Assembly (NCBI GenBank): GCA_947488645.1
Contig: CANLAC010000045.1
Location: forward strand, 1-8,552
Length of the DNA: 8,552 nt
Origin: Actinomycetota bacterium
Lineage (GTDB): Bacteria; Actinomycetota; Actinomycetes; Nanopelagicales; Nanopelagicaceae
Reading direction: 5' to 3'
The first letter of the stretch is position 1; each line of letters starts with the position of its first letter. Of this stretch, positions 1 to 5,667 are shown one piece after another. Made by a program: the position numbers and the translations under genes. The notes beneath the pieces are model-generated. The model had not been told where the DNA came from and ran no database searches. It was given only the letters and a program-made list of their open reading frames with translations.

Positions 1-536
1 TGCTGTGCGATCACTCCCCCAAATTTCTTTATGTATTCAAGGGCTCTTCGCATCACTAAAGGATCTGAAACACAGTTTCCATCATCGCTAAACACGCGAA
101 CGCGAGCAACAGAATCTGCCATTGCACCGATTTCAGAAAGCGATTCACCTTTCAAGCCTTGGGTAACTGCGCCTATTGGAAACACATCTAATAATCCTGC
201 TTCTTGACCTAATCGATAAACCTGCTCAACAACTCCGGCTGTATCTGCAACTGGTGATGTATTTGCCATCGCAGAAACTGCGGTAAAGCCACCTCTCACG
301 CCTGCACTACTTCCACTCAAAACAGTCTCTGCATCTTCTCGCCCTGGTTCACGCAAATGAGTATGAAGATCAACTAGCCCAGGCAATACAACACAATCCT
401 TTGCATCAATTACAGTTTTAGCATCTCCCTTAAATCCAGAACCAACTGAGGCGATGACGCCATTTGAGATTGAAATATCGGCTTTCTTGCCATCAGGTAA
501 TGAAGCACCCTTAATTAAGAAATCTGCAGTCGTCAT
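1..536 (-). CDS. pyrC: Dihydroorotase, N-terminal 178 residues (cut by left window edge)
   Basis: PyrC is a cytoplasmic zinc amidohydrolase that interconverts carbamoyl-aspartate and dihydroorotate, the third step of de novo pyrimidine synthesis. The frame is absent from the supplied ORF list, so I translated it by hand. It opens with MTTADFLIKG and shows the zinc-binding motif VDLHTHLREPG at residues 55-65 (His58, His60), the substrate-loop segment ANTSPVAD at 91-98, FSDDG at 149-153 (the aspartate that ligates metal in class I enzymes) and ends in GVIAQ at the edge, just before the expected metal-binding histidine. These mark a class I, PyrB-associated type of dihydroorotase. The ATG directly follows the pyrB stop (TAGATG) with GGGAG seven bases upstream, so the start is well supported. 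It is third in the pyrR-pyrB-pyrC operon; about 250 further residues should lie to the left. Confidence 0.96.
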   Translation of the reverse strand, partial: MTTADFLIKGASLPDGKKADISISNGVIASVGSGFKGDAKTVIDAKDCVVLPGLVDLHTHLREPGREDAETVLSGSSAGVRGGFTAVSAMANTSPVADTAGVVEQVYRLGQEAGLLDVFPIGAVTQGLKGESLSEIGAMADSVARVRVFSDDGNCVSDPLVMRRALEYIKKFGGVIAQ

Positions 537-1484
537 CTAGTTACTCCCAACTTCTAAGGCTCCACCAGCAAGCAGGACATACAAAATTGCCATTCGAACA
601 CTGACACCATTTGTTACTTGTTCAGTAATTACCGATCGCGCACTGTCAGCTACTTCGGCAGAGATCTCTAACCCGCGGTTCATTGGGCCTGGGTGCATAA
701 CTATTGCCCCCGACTTCATGCTTGCCATACGTTCTCCATTTAAACCGAAGTATCGTGAGTACTCTCTGGCGTTAGGAAAAAATAGATCACTCATTCTTTC
801 CTGTTGCACACGAAGCATCATTACGACATCAACATGTGGAATCACGGCGTCGAAATCATACGAAACAGTTGCTGGCCAGTTCTGGATTCCTACGGGAAGC
901 AAGGTTGGCGGTGCGACCAAAGTTACCTTCGCCCCCAACATGGAAAGTAACAAGACATTAGAGCGAGCTACTCGTGAATGCAGGATGTCTCCAACTATTG
1001 CAACACTAAGTCCTGCTAAGTCACTTCCGCCCATCCCTAAATGCTTCCGGATAGTAAATGCATCCAATAGCGCTTGGCTCGGATGTTCGTGTGTTCCATC
1101 ACCAGCATTGACAACACTTCCAGACATCCACTCTGAATCTGCTAAACGTTGTGCAGCACCTGAAGCAGGATGTCGTATTACAACTGCATCTGCGCCCATA
1201 GCCTGAAGTGTCATAGCAGTGTCTTTGAGAGATTCGCCCTTGCTAAGGCTTGAACCCTTCGCAGAAAAATTGATTACATCTGCCGACAGACGTTTGGCTG
1301 CTGCCTCAAAGGAAATGCGGGTACGAGTTGAATCCTCGGCAAAGAGGTTCACTATTGTTCGACCACGCAAGGTTGGGAGCTTCTTCACCGCTCCATCACT
1401 GACACGTGCTAACTCTGTAGCTGTATCTAGAATCGAGATAGCTTCAGATTTATTCAGGTCAGAGATCGATAAGAGATGTTTCAT
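537..1484 (-). CDS. pyrB: Aspartate carbamoyltransferase catalytic subunit
   Basis: PyrB condenses carbamoyl phosphate with aspartate to carbamoyl-aspartate, the committed step of pyrimidine synthesis, in the cytoplasm. The 315-residue length is typical of the catalytic chain. The carbamoyl-phosphate binding motif DSTRTRISFE is at residues 51-60, the active-site lysine loop SKGESLKD at 81-88, RHPASGAA at 104-111, GTHEHPSQALLD at 130-141 and HPGPMNRG at 264-271. No pyrI regulatory subunit is seen beside it, as usual in actinobacteria. The ATG shares one base with the pyrR stop (TAATG) and has a strong Shine-Dalgarno GGAGG (1492-1496), seven bases upstream inside pyrR. It can therefore be both coupled to pyrR and independently initiated. 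pyrC follows without a gap. All expected active-site motifs are present. Confidence 0.98.
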   Translation of the reverse strand: MKHLLSISDLNKSEAISILDTATELARVSDGAVKKLPTLRGRTIVNLFAEDSTRTRISFEAAAKRLSADVINFSAKGSSLSKGESLKDTAMTLQAMGADAVVIRHPASGAAQRLADSEWMSGSVVNAGDGTHEHPSQALLDAFTIRKHLGMGGSDLAGLSVAIVGDILHSRVARSNVLLLSMLGAKVTLVAPPTLLPVGIQNWPATVSYDFDAVIPHVDVVMMLRVQQERMSDLFFPNAREYSRYFGLNGERMASMKSGAIVMHPGPMNRGLEISAEVADSARSVITEQVTNGVSVRMAILYVLLAGGALEVGSN

Positions 1485-2017
1485 TACTCTGCCTCCACTT
1501 CAATCGTTACTTCATCTCGTCCGTCAATTTCACTCAGTAGCACTTTGACCGATTGATTCTTTGAAGTAGGTAGGTTCTTGCCAATGAAATCAGCCTTAAT
1601 CGGAAGTTCGCGGTGACCACGATCAACTAATGCAGCTAACTGCACAGTGCGTGGACGACCAATTTCTCCCAGCGCATCAAGTGCAGCTCTGATTGTTCTG
1701 CCTGAGAATAAAACGTCATCGACCAGAATCACATCCTTGCCCTCGATTCCAGATGTCGGAATCTTCGTCGGCATGATGGCTCGCGGTGGGCGCATTCTTA
1801 GATCATCTCTAAACAAAGTGATATCCAAAGTGCCAGTGGGTACTTCACTACCTTCTATCGAGGTGATAATCGATGAAATACGAGTCGCGATGTGTGCGCC
1901 TCGAGTAGGAATACCCAGCAAAACGATGTTTGTTGAGCCTTGATTCTTCTCAAGGATCTCGTGGGAAATGCGGGTCAACGCACGGGTAATGTCTTGTGCG
2001 GACAGGGCTACGCTCAT
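1484..2017 (-). CDS. pyrR: PyrR: pyrimidine operon RNA-binding regulator / uracil phosphoribosyltransferase
   Basis: PyrR senses UMP/UTP and binds a hairpin in pyr mRNA. Many members also make UMP from uracil and PRPP. The 177-residue protein belongs to the type I phosphoribosyltransferase fold: GIPTRG at residues 35-40, the PRPP-binding motif VILVDDVLFSGRTIRAAL at 96-113, and the PyrR-typical tail VDRGHRELPIKADFIGKNLP at 131-150. The reading frame is open back to a GTG at 2035, but I chose the ATG at 2017. A strong AAAGGAG lies six bases upstream of it, the family begins near this point, and the GTG lies inside the predicted PyrR-binding hairpin. It is the first gene of the pyr operon, divergent from bldD and one base overlapping pyrB. 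Autoregulation is predicted from the hairpin. Confidence 0.97.
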   Translation of the reverse strand: MSVALSAQDITRALTRISHEILEKNQGSTNIVLLGIPTRGAHIATRISSIITSIEGSEVPTGTLDITLFRDDLRMRPPRAIMPTKIPTSGIEGKDVILVDDVLFSGRTIRAALDALGEIGRPRTVQLAALVDRGHRELPIKADFIGKNLPTSKNQSVKVLLSEIDGRDEVTIEVEAE

Positions 2018-2023
2018 GTAAAT

Positions 2024-2030
2024 CTCCTTT
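2024..2030 (-). promoter_or_regulatory. pyrR Shine-Dalgarno (decides the start)
   Basis: AAAGGAG on the minus strand is followed by a six-base spacer, ATTTAC, and then the ATG at 2017. It is one of the strongest ribosome binding sites in the window and touches the 3' base of the predicted PyrR-binding hairpin, so a stabilised hairpin would hinder ribosome access. Confidence 0.85.
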
Positions 2031-2048
2031 CCCACCTCTCAGGATGGG
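2031..2048 (-). promoter_or_regulatory. Predicted PyrR binding-loop hairpin in the pyr mRNA leader
   Basis: The minus-strand sequence is CCCATCCTGAGAGGTGGG. It folds as CCCA pairing with TGGG, a bulged U, CC pairing with GG, and a UGAGA loop. Against the Bacillus PyrR binding-loop consensus ARUCCNGNGAGGYU it matches 12 of 14 positions: AUCCUGAGAGGU is all consensus. The two outermost mismatches (A to C and U to G) replace an A-U pair by a C-G pair, so pairing is kept. The hairpin abuts the pyrR Shine-Dalgarno and there is no terminator or antiterminator next to it. This suggests that UMP-bound PyrR represses translation initiation rather than causing attenuation, as established for mycobacterial pyr mRNA. 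Binding here is inferred, not shown. Confidence 0.85.
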
Positions 2049-2069
2049 TCGTTAAAGGATGCAGGGCAG

Positions 2070-2099
2070 ATACTAGCACCGACCAGGAGTGCCTGTGGA
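2070..2099 (-). promoter_or_regulatory. Candidate pyr operon promoter (extended -10)
   Basis: The minus strand reads TGCTAGTAT, an extended -10 (TGN followed by TANNNT) with the hexamer TAGTAT at 2075-2070. A TCCACA hexamer matching 4 of 6 bases of TTGACA lies 18 bases further upstream, at 2099-2094. Transcription would start near 2063 and give a leader of about 46 bases that contains just the PyrR hairpin and the Shine-Dalgarno. This compact arrangement supports the call, but the -35 is weak and no start site was measured. Confidence 0.5.
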
Positions 2100-2129
2100 T
2101 ATCAAAATCATGAGGTGTCGTGCTGCCAA

Positions 2130-2135
2130 TATGGT
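2130..2135 (+). promoter_or_regulatory. Candidate -10 for leaderless bldD transcript
   Basis: TATGGT fits the actinobacterial -10 pattern TANNNT and lies seven bases before the ATG at 2143, a spacing that would put the transcript start at or one base before that ATG. No good -35 is visible about 17 bases upstream, and no convincing Shine-Dalgarno precedes this ATG, which is compatible with a leaderless mRNA. Tentative. Confidence 0.3.
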
Positions 2136-2142
2136 CAGAGAC

Positions 2143-2616
2143 ATGGAAACCATTCACGCTCAAACTCAAATAGAAACACTTCAAACGCGGATCCGCCATA
2201 TTCGGGAATCACGACACCTCACTCTTACTCAGGCGGCAAAACTTTCAAAGGGGCAAGTTTCAGCTATTGCTCTTGGTTCTTATGAGCGAGGCGATCGCTC
2301 AGTAAGTGCCCAAAAATTGATCACGATTGCAAACTTATATGAGGTGCCAATCTCTGAGCTGTTTGAAGCTCCCCGCAGTTTCATGCCAGAAGAGCGAATC
2401 AGTATCGATTTACGGAAGATCCTTACGACTTCCAACCCGGTTGCACAAAAAATCACAGAGGTGCTCAGAAATATTGCTCGAATGCGTGGAGACTGGAACG
2501 GCGAGGTGATCTCGCTGCGGGCACAAGACATCAGTAACTTTCAAGTTTTTACAGGGTTATCGACTGATGAGATCAAACAGGTGATTGCCGACTACAAATT
2601 CCCTAGATCGAAATAG
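2143..2616 (+). CDS. bldD: BldD-family c-di-GMP-responsive DNA-binding regulator
   Basis: BldD is a transcription factor that in Streptomyces is tetramerised by cyclic di-GMP and represses developmental genes. The 157-residue protein has an XRE-type helix-turn-helix at about residues 13-71, including the family hallmark SYERGDRSVSAQKL at 46-59. A linker follows, then a C-terminal domain with RGD at 115-117 and, after exactly eight residues, RAQD at 126-129. This keeps the four residues of the RxD-X8-RxxD c-di-GMP signature, at numbering within one of Streptomyces BldD. That near-identity, plus the position of the first helix, favours the ATG at 2143. In-frame alternatives are GTG 2089, GTG 2095 (AGGAG five bases upstream) and ATGs at 2110 and 2131, which would add up to 18 residues resembling no family sequence. 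Only plus-strand gene here; divergent from pyrR, overlapping the nusB tail. Confidence 0.93.
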   Translation: METIHAQTQIETLQTRIRHIRESRHLTLTQAAKLSKGQVSAIALGSYERGDRSVSAQKLITIANLYEVPISELFEAPRSFMPEERISIDLRKILTTSNPVAQKITEVLRNIARMRGDWNGEVISLRAQDISNFQVFTGLSTDEIKQVIADYKFPRSK

Positions 2617-3025
2617 TGTCTTTGATACTAGCTATACGCCCAAGAACCCCGTGAATATATTTTGACGAATCATCACTTGAAAGTTCCTTGGCTAAATCTA
2701 AAGCCTCGTCAATTGCAACACTAGTAGGTACCGCGTTAGACCATAAAATTTCATAGATCCCGAGGCGCAAGATATTGCGATCAACAGCCGGCAAACGGTC
2801 CATATCCCAACCTTGTGCATAGGTTGTAATCAATTCATCTATCTTGCGACGATTATCAGAGACACCATTAACTAACTCGCGAGTGTATTCACGAATTGGG
2901 CGCGCATCAGGACCTTCTGCAGGAACGTCACGTGCGATGAGGGTTTCAACAAGGTTAGTTCCTCGGATATCTGTTTCATACAGTAAATCCAAAGCTTGCT
3001 TGCGCGCCTTACTTCGAGCAGACAC
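2603..3025 (-). CDS. nusB: Transcription antitermination factor NusB
   Basis: NusB pairs with ribosomal protein S10 (NusE) on boxA RNA to prevent premature termination in rRNA operons. The 140-residue all-helical protein is of normal family length. It opens with SARSKARKQALDLLYETD, and the C-terminal half carries the typical PTSVAIDEALDLAKEL at about residues 101-116, then SSKYIHGVLGRI. Translation starts at a GTG sharing one base with the efp stop (TAGTG). No clear Shine-Dalgarno precedes it, so coupling to efp is likely. The 3' end overlaps bldD tail-to-tail by 14 bases, leaving no room for an intrinsic terminator between them. The efp-nusB-bldD-pyrR order is the Streptomyces order. Confidence 0.96.
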   Translation of the reverse strand: MSARSKARKQALDLLYETDIRGTNLVETLIARDVPAEGPDARPIREYTRELVNGVSDNRRKIDELITTYAQGWDMDRLPAVDRNILRLGIYEILWSNAVPTSVAIDEALDLAKELSSDDSSKYIHGVLGRIASIKDTISI

Positions 3026-3585
3026 TAGTTAGCGCGACCCTGGTATGACCCGTCACGTGTGTCAACCAATACAACTTCATCTTGCTTAATGAAGAGTGGA
3101 ACTTGAATTTCAATGCCAGTTTCAACAGTAGCTGGCTTAGTTCCACCAGAAGAACGATCTCCTTGGATTCCAGGCTCTGTGTAAGTGATTTTTAGTGGGA
3201 CTGATGCCGCAAGTTCAATGTACAAAGGATTACCTTCATTAACAGCAACTATTGCTTCGGTGTTTTCCAACATGTATTTAGCGGCATCTCCAACTGTGGC
3301 TGCACTAATAGTCATTTGGTCATAGGTCTTTGTATCCATGAACACGAAATCATCGCCCTCTTTGTAGAGGTACTGCATTTCACGCTTTTCTAGGATCGCA
3401 ATATCGATCTTTACGCCAGCGTTGTAGGTTCGATCAACAACTTTTCCGCTAAGAACTGACTTCAGCTTCGTACGAACGAACGCTGGACCTTTACCTGGCT
3501 TCACATGTTGGAATTCAACAACTGTCCACAGTTGACCTTCGATATCAAGTGTCATTCCATTTTTAAGATCATTTGTTGATGCCAC
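3025..3585 (-). CDS. efp: Translation elongation factor P
   Basis: EF-P binds between the P and E sites of the ribosome and relieves stalling at consecutive prolines. The 186-residue length is standard, with an N-terminal KOW-like domain (about 1-64), a central OB domain and a C-terminal OB domain ending VDTRDGSYQGRA. The tip of the first domain reads VKPGKGPAF with Lys32 in the position that is lysylated in E. coli. The PGKGP form is the one associated with actinobacterial EF-P that works without modification, and no modification gene is nearby. The C-terminal signature has IKQDE where the family usually has a glycine before the acidic residue, a mild deviation. The start is a GTG giving MASTNDLKNGM, with GGTGGA upstream; it agrees with family N-termini. 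Confidence 0.97.
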   Translation of the reverse strand: MASTNDLKNGMTLDIEGQLWTVVEFQHVKPGKGPAFVRTKLKSVLSGKVVDRTYNAGVKIDIAILEKREMQYLYKEGDDFVFMDTKTYDQMTISAATVGDAAKYMLENTEAIVAVNEGNPLYIELAASVPLKITYTEPGIQGDRSSGGTKPATVETGIEIQVPLFIKQDEVVLVDTRDGSYQGRAN

Positions 3586-3617
3586 AGCTAATCCACCCGC
3601 TCTTTATCTATTCGGTT

Positions 3618-3623
3618 AATGTA
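3618..3623 (-). promoter_or_regulatory. Candidate -10 for efp-nusB in the 85-base aroQ-efp gap
   Basis: The gap 3586-3670 is AT-rich and is the longest intergenic space in the aro-efp-nusB series, so a promoter for efp-nusB is expected in it. TACATT on the minus strand fits TANNNT and would give a leader of roughly 25-30 bases carrying the GGTGGA ribosome site. The -35 region is poor, and other placements are possible. No stem followed by a T-run is visible, so I do not call a terminator for the aro operon. Confidence 0.3.
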
Positions 3624-3639
3624 AAAAGTAATTGAAGGG

Positions 3640-3661
3640 GTAAGGATACCTGCTCGTAAGG
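3640..3661. repeat. Pair of GTAAGG direct repeats upstream of efp
   Basis: GTAAGG occurs at 3640-3645 and again at 3656-3661 on the plus strand, 16 bases apart, each flanked by a G-run on one side (GGGGTAAGG and GTAAGGGG). They lie just upstream of the candidate efp -10. Two six-base copies can arise by chance, so an operator role is only a possibility. Confidence 0.3.
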
Positions 3662-3670
3662 GGTGCTTTG

Positions 3671-4105
3671 TTACTTGCCTACGAGATTTTGCATCGCAAT
3701 GATGGCCAAAACGTAGGAATTTGGCCCAAATCCGCCGATAGTTCCATTGGCTACGCCCGAAATCACAGAGGTATGCCTGAATTCTTCTCGAGATAGTGGA
3801 TTTGAAAGATGAACTTCAATTAACGGCGTCTTCACTAATTCTGCAGCATCACGTATTGCATATGAGTAATGAGTAAAGGCTGCTGGATTGATAATTACCG
3901 GCAGCTTCTTATCTGCTGCCTCGTGCAACCAGGCAATGATTGTTGCCTCGTCATCACTCTGACGGACATCCGCTTCAAAATCATGCTTACCTGCTGCAAT
4001 CTCAATCATCGACTTTAATTCACCGTAATTGAGGTCCCCATAAATCGATGAGTCACGGATATCTAACCGCGAAAGATTAGGGCCATTGATTACGAGTAAC
4101 TTCAT
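3671..4105 (-). CDS. aroQ: 3-dehydroquinate dehydratase, type II
   Basis: AroQ removes water from 3-dehydroquinate to give 3-dehydroshikimate, shikimate-pathway step 3, as a small flavodoxin-like protein that forms dodecamers. The 144-residue length is typical. Visible active-site elements are NGPNL at residues 7-11, Arg17 and the catalytic Tyr22 in IYG, INPAAFTHYS at 72-81 (Asn73), EVHLSN at 97-102 with the general acid His99, and REEFRH at 106-111. Several positions around these depart from the common family sequence: LDIRDSS in the active-site lid, QSDDEAT where QSNxEGE is usual, and SNPLSREEFR instead of SNxHxREEFR. The core catalytic set is intact, so it is probably active. It is the last gene of the aro operon, with an ATGA overlap with aroB; GAGAG precedes the start by nine bases. 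Confidence 0.95.
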   Translation of the reverse strand: MKLLVINGPNLSRLDIRDSSIYGDLNYGELKSMIEIAAGKHDFEADVRQSDDEATIIAWLHEAADKKLPVIINPAAFTHYSYAIRDAAELVKTPLIEVHLSNPLSREEFRHTSVISGVANGTIGGFGPNSYVLAIIAMQNLVGK

Positions 4106-5157
4106 GAACTAATTCTCTCATAGGCAGCATCTAGTTCGGCGGAGGTTAAATCTTCAAGGCGGGTAGTCGAACCTATTCCATTGAGTGCGACAAATCTGAT
4201 AGTGGTTCCTCGCGCCTTCTTATCCAAAGCCAACAAGGGCAAAAGTTTTTGCCATGCTTGTCGATCAAAGGTTATTGGCAGTTGGTATGCCGAAAGAAGT
4301 GACCGATGTAGGTCAAGTTCATCAGTACTTATCAAGCCACGGGCTGCTGCCAATTCCGCTGCATAAACCAGACCAATGGACACGGCCTCACCGTGACGCA
4401 TTTGGTACTTTGCATGAATTTCAATTGCATGTCCAAGTGTGTGACCATAATTGAGTGATTCACGAGCAAAGCTCTCCTTGAAATCCGAGGAAACAATCGC
4501 TGCCTTGACGCTAACTGCTCTATGAATTAGTTCAGCCATAACATCAGAATTTTTACGCAAGGAAGCAACTGAATGATCTGCGGCTAGGGCAAGAATCTTG
4601 GGATCAGCGATAAAACCACACTTAATTACTTCAGCCATGCCTGCTGCAAAATCACGATCGGATAAGGTTTTCAAGAAGTTCGGATCAATTAAGACCGAAG
4701 AAGGTGAGTGAAAAGCACCAATCAAATTCTTTCCATACTCTGAATTAATCCCAGTCTTGCCTCCAACTGAGGCATCAACCATCCCGGCTAATGAGGTTGG
4801 CAATGCGACCCAATCTAAACCGCGTAACCAAGAAGCTGCAGCAAAACCGGCTAAATCAGTGACTGCTCCCCCACCAATGCCAACAATTAAATCCGAACGT
4901 GTAAAGCCCGCGGCACCGAGCCAATTCCATACTTTATTAAGAGTTGCAACATTTTTTGCGGTTTCACCATCTGGCACATCAAATACATGAATTTCCGAAT
5001 CCATCTCCATCAAACCTGACAAATCTGGCTTAAATCCCTCTGAGACAATTACTGCAACCCGAGTCCGCCCTTCACACATCTTCACGAGCTCTGTGTTCCA
5101 GTTTTCTGTCAAAATTACGGAATAGGAACGCTCAGCTTTGACTGCAATTGATGTCAT
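4102..5157 (-). CDS. aroB: 3-dehydroquinate synthase
   Basis: AroB uses NAD and a divalent metal to cyclise DAHP to 3-dehydroquinate, step 2 of the shikimate pathway, in the cytoplasm. It is 351 residues, normal for the family. The NAD-binding GIGGGAVTDLAGF is at 93-105 and the substrate segment DASVGGKTGIN at 128-138 (Lys134). The metal ligands are visible as Glu176 in AEVIK, His239 in NYGHTLGHAIE and His255 in RHGEAVSIG. PTSLAGMVDAS replaces the more common PTTLLAQVDAS, a mild variation. It starts at an ATG inside the aroK stop (ATGA) without a clear Shine-Dalgarno, so translation probably depends on ribosomes ending aroK. It ends with the same ATGA overlap into aroQ, which uses its product. 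Confidence 0.98.
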   Translation of the reverse strand: MTSIAVKAERSYSVILTENWNTELVKMCEGRTRVAVIVSEGFKPDLSGLMEMDSEIHVFDVPDGETAKNVATLNKVWNWLGAAGFTRSDLIVGIGGGAVTDLAGFAAASWLRGLDWVALPTSLAGMVDASVGGKTGINSEYGKNLIGAFHSPSSVLIDPNFLKTLSDRDFAAGMAEVIKCGFIADPKILALAADHSVASLRKNSDVMAELIHRAVSVKAAIVSSDFKESFARESLNYGHTLGHAIEIHAKYQMRHGEAVSIGLVYAAELAAARGLISTDELDLHRSLLSAYQLPITFDRQAWQKLLPLLALDKKARGTTIRFVALNGIGSTTRLEDLTSAELDAAYERISS

Positions 5158-5657
5158 TGCAAGTTCGATTCGATTATGGCGATTATTTCATCCACGGTCA
5201 TGTCATCAACTTTAATAGATTGCGTTGCAAGTTTCTCGTAAATCGGCCGTCTCTGATCAGAAAGTGCCTGCCACTGCGCGCGTGGATTACCAAGGAGCAA
5301 AGGGCGATCACGATTAAATCCAACTCGCGGCGCAGCCGTTGCAAGGGAGACATCCAAAAAGACAATAGTCGAGTTTGATGAACTTATTGCGTCCTGAGCT
5401 GGTTGGGATATTGGAGCCCCGCCGCCAAGGCTAATAACTGCTGATGTTTCTTGCAGGACCTCTTTCAATGTTTCAAATTCAACACTTCGGAAATACTCTT
5501 CACCGTGATCGACGAATAAGTCAGTAATCTTTCTAGATTCCTTTAATTCAATCAACGCATCAGTATCAACAAAAGGCCATTGCAAATGAGCCGCTAAAGC
5601 GACGCCAACCGTACTTTTGCCACTGCCTGGTGCACCAATGAGAACAATGCGTGTCAT
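5154..5657 (-). CDS. aroK: Shikimate kinase
   Basis: AroK phosphorylates shikimate at the 3-hydroxyl with ATP, shikimate-pathway step 5. The 167-residue P-loop kinase shows Walker A GAPGSGKST at 8-16, the DTD shikimate/magnesium motif at 31-33, FRSVE at 56-60 with Arg57, SLGGGAP at 77-82 forming the shikimate pocket, NRDRPLL at 115-121 in the lid with Arg118, and RRPIYE at 136-141. All residues expected for catalysis are present. The ATG lies ten bases after the aroC stop. The sequence in front has only a weak AAGAG, so coupling with aroC is likely. Its last codon overlaps aroB by ATGA. Confidence 0.97.
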   Translation of the reverse strand: MTRIVLIGAPGSGKSTVGVALAAHLQWPFVDTDALIELKESRKITDLFVDHGEEYFRSVEFETLKEVLQETSAVISLGGGAPISQPAQDAISSSNSTIVFLDVSLATAAPRVGFNRDRPLLLGNPRAQWQALSDQRRPIYEKLATQSIKVDDMTVDEIIAIIESNLQ

Positions 5658-5667
5658 GGAGGCGCTC

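Noticed and set aside
718..1206. 162-codon plus-strand open frame
   Set aside because: It lies wholly antisense to pyrB, whose motifs are unmistakable. Its translation is rich in Ser/Thr/Pro without any domain, and no ribosome site precedes it.
2018..2035. GTG at 2035 as pyrR start
   Set aside because: It is inside the PyrR hairpin and has no Shine-Dalgarno, whereas the ATG at 2017 has AAAGGAG at ideal spacing.
2014..2079. Possible 22-codon leader peptide from GTG 2079, ending in an ATGA overlap with pyrR
   Set aside because: Its GTG would lie upstream of the predicted pyr transcript start, it has no good ribosome site, and reading through would melt the PyrR hairpin. The overlap is striking, but the -10 placement argues against it unless a start site upstream of 2079 is found.
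2089..2142. Upstream GTG/ATG starts for bldD (2089, 2095, 2110, 2131)
   Set aside because: They add residues with no family resemblance and would overlap the pyr promoter. GTG 2095 does have AGGAG five bases upstream, so it remains the main alternative.
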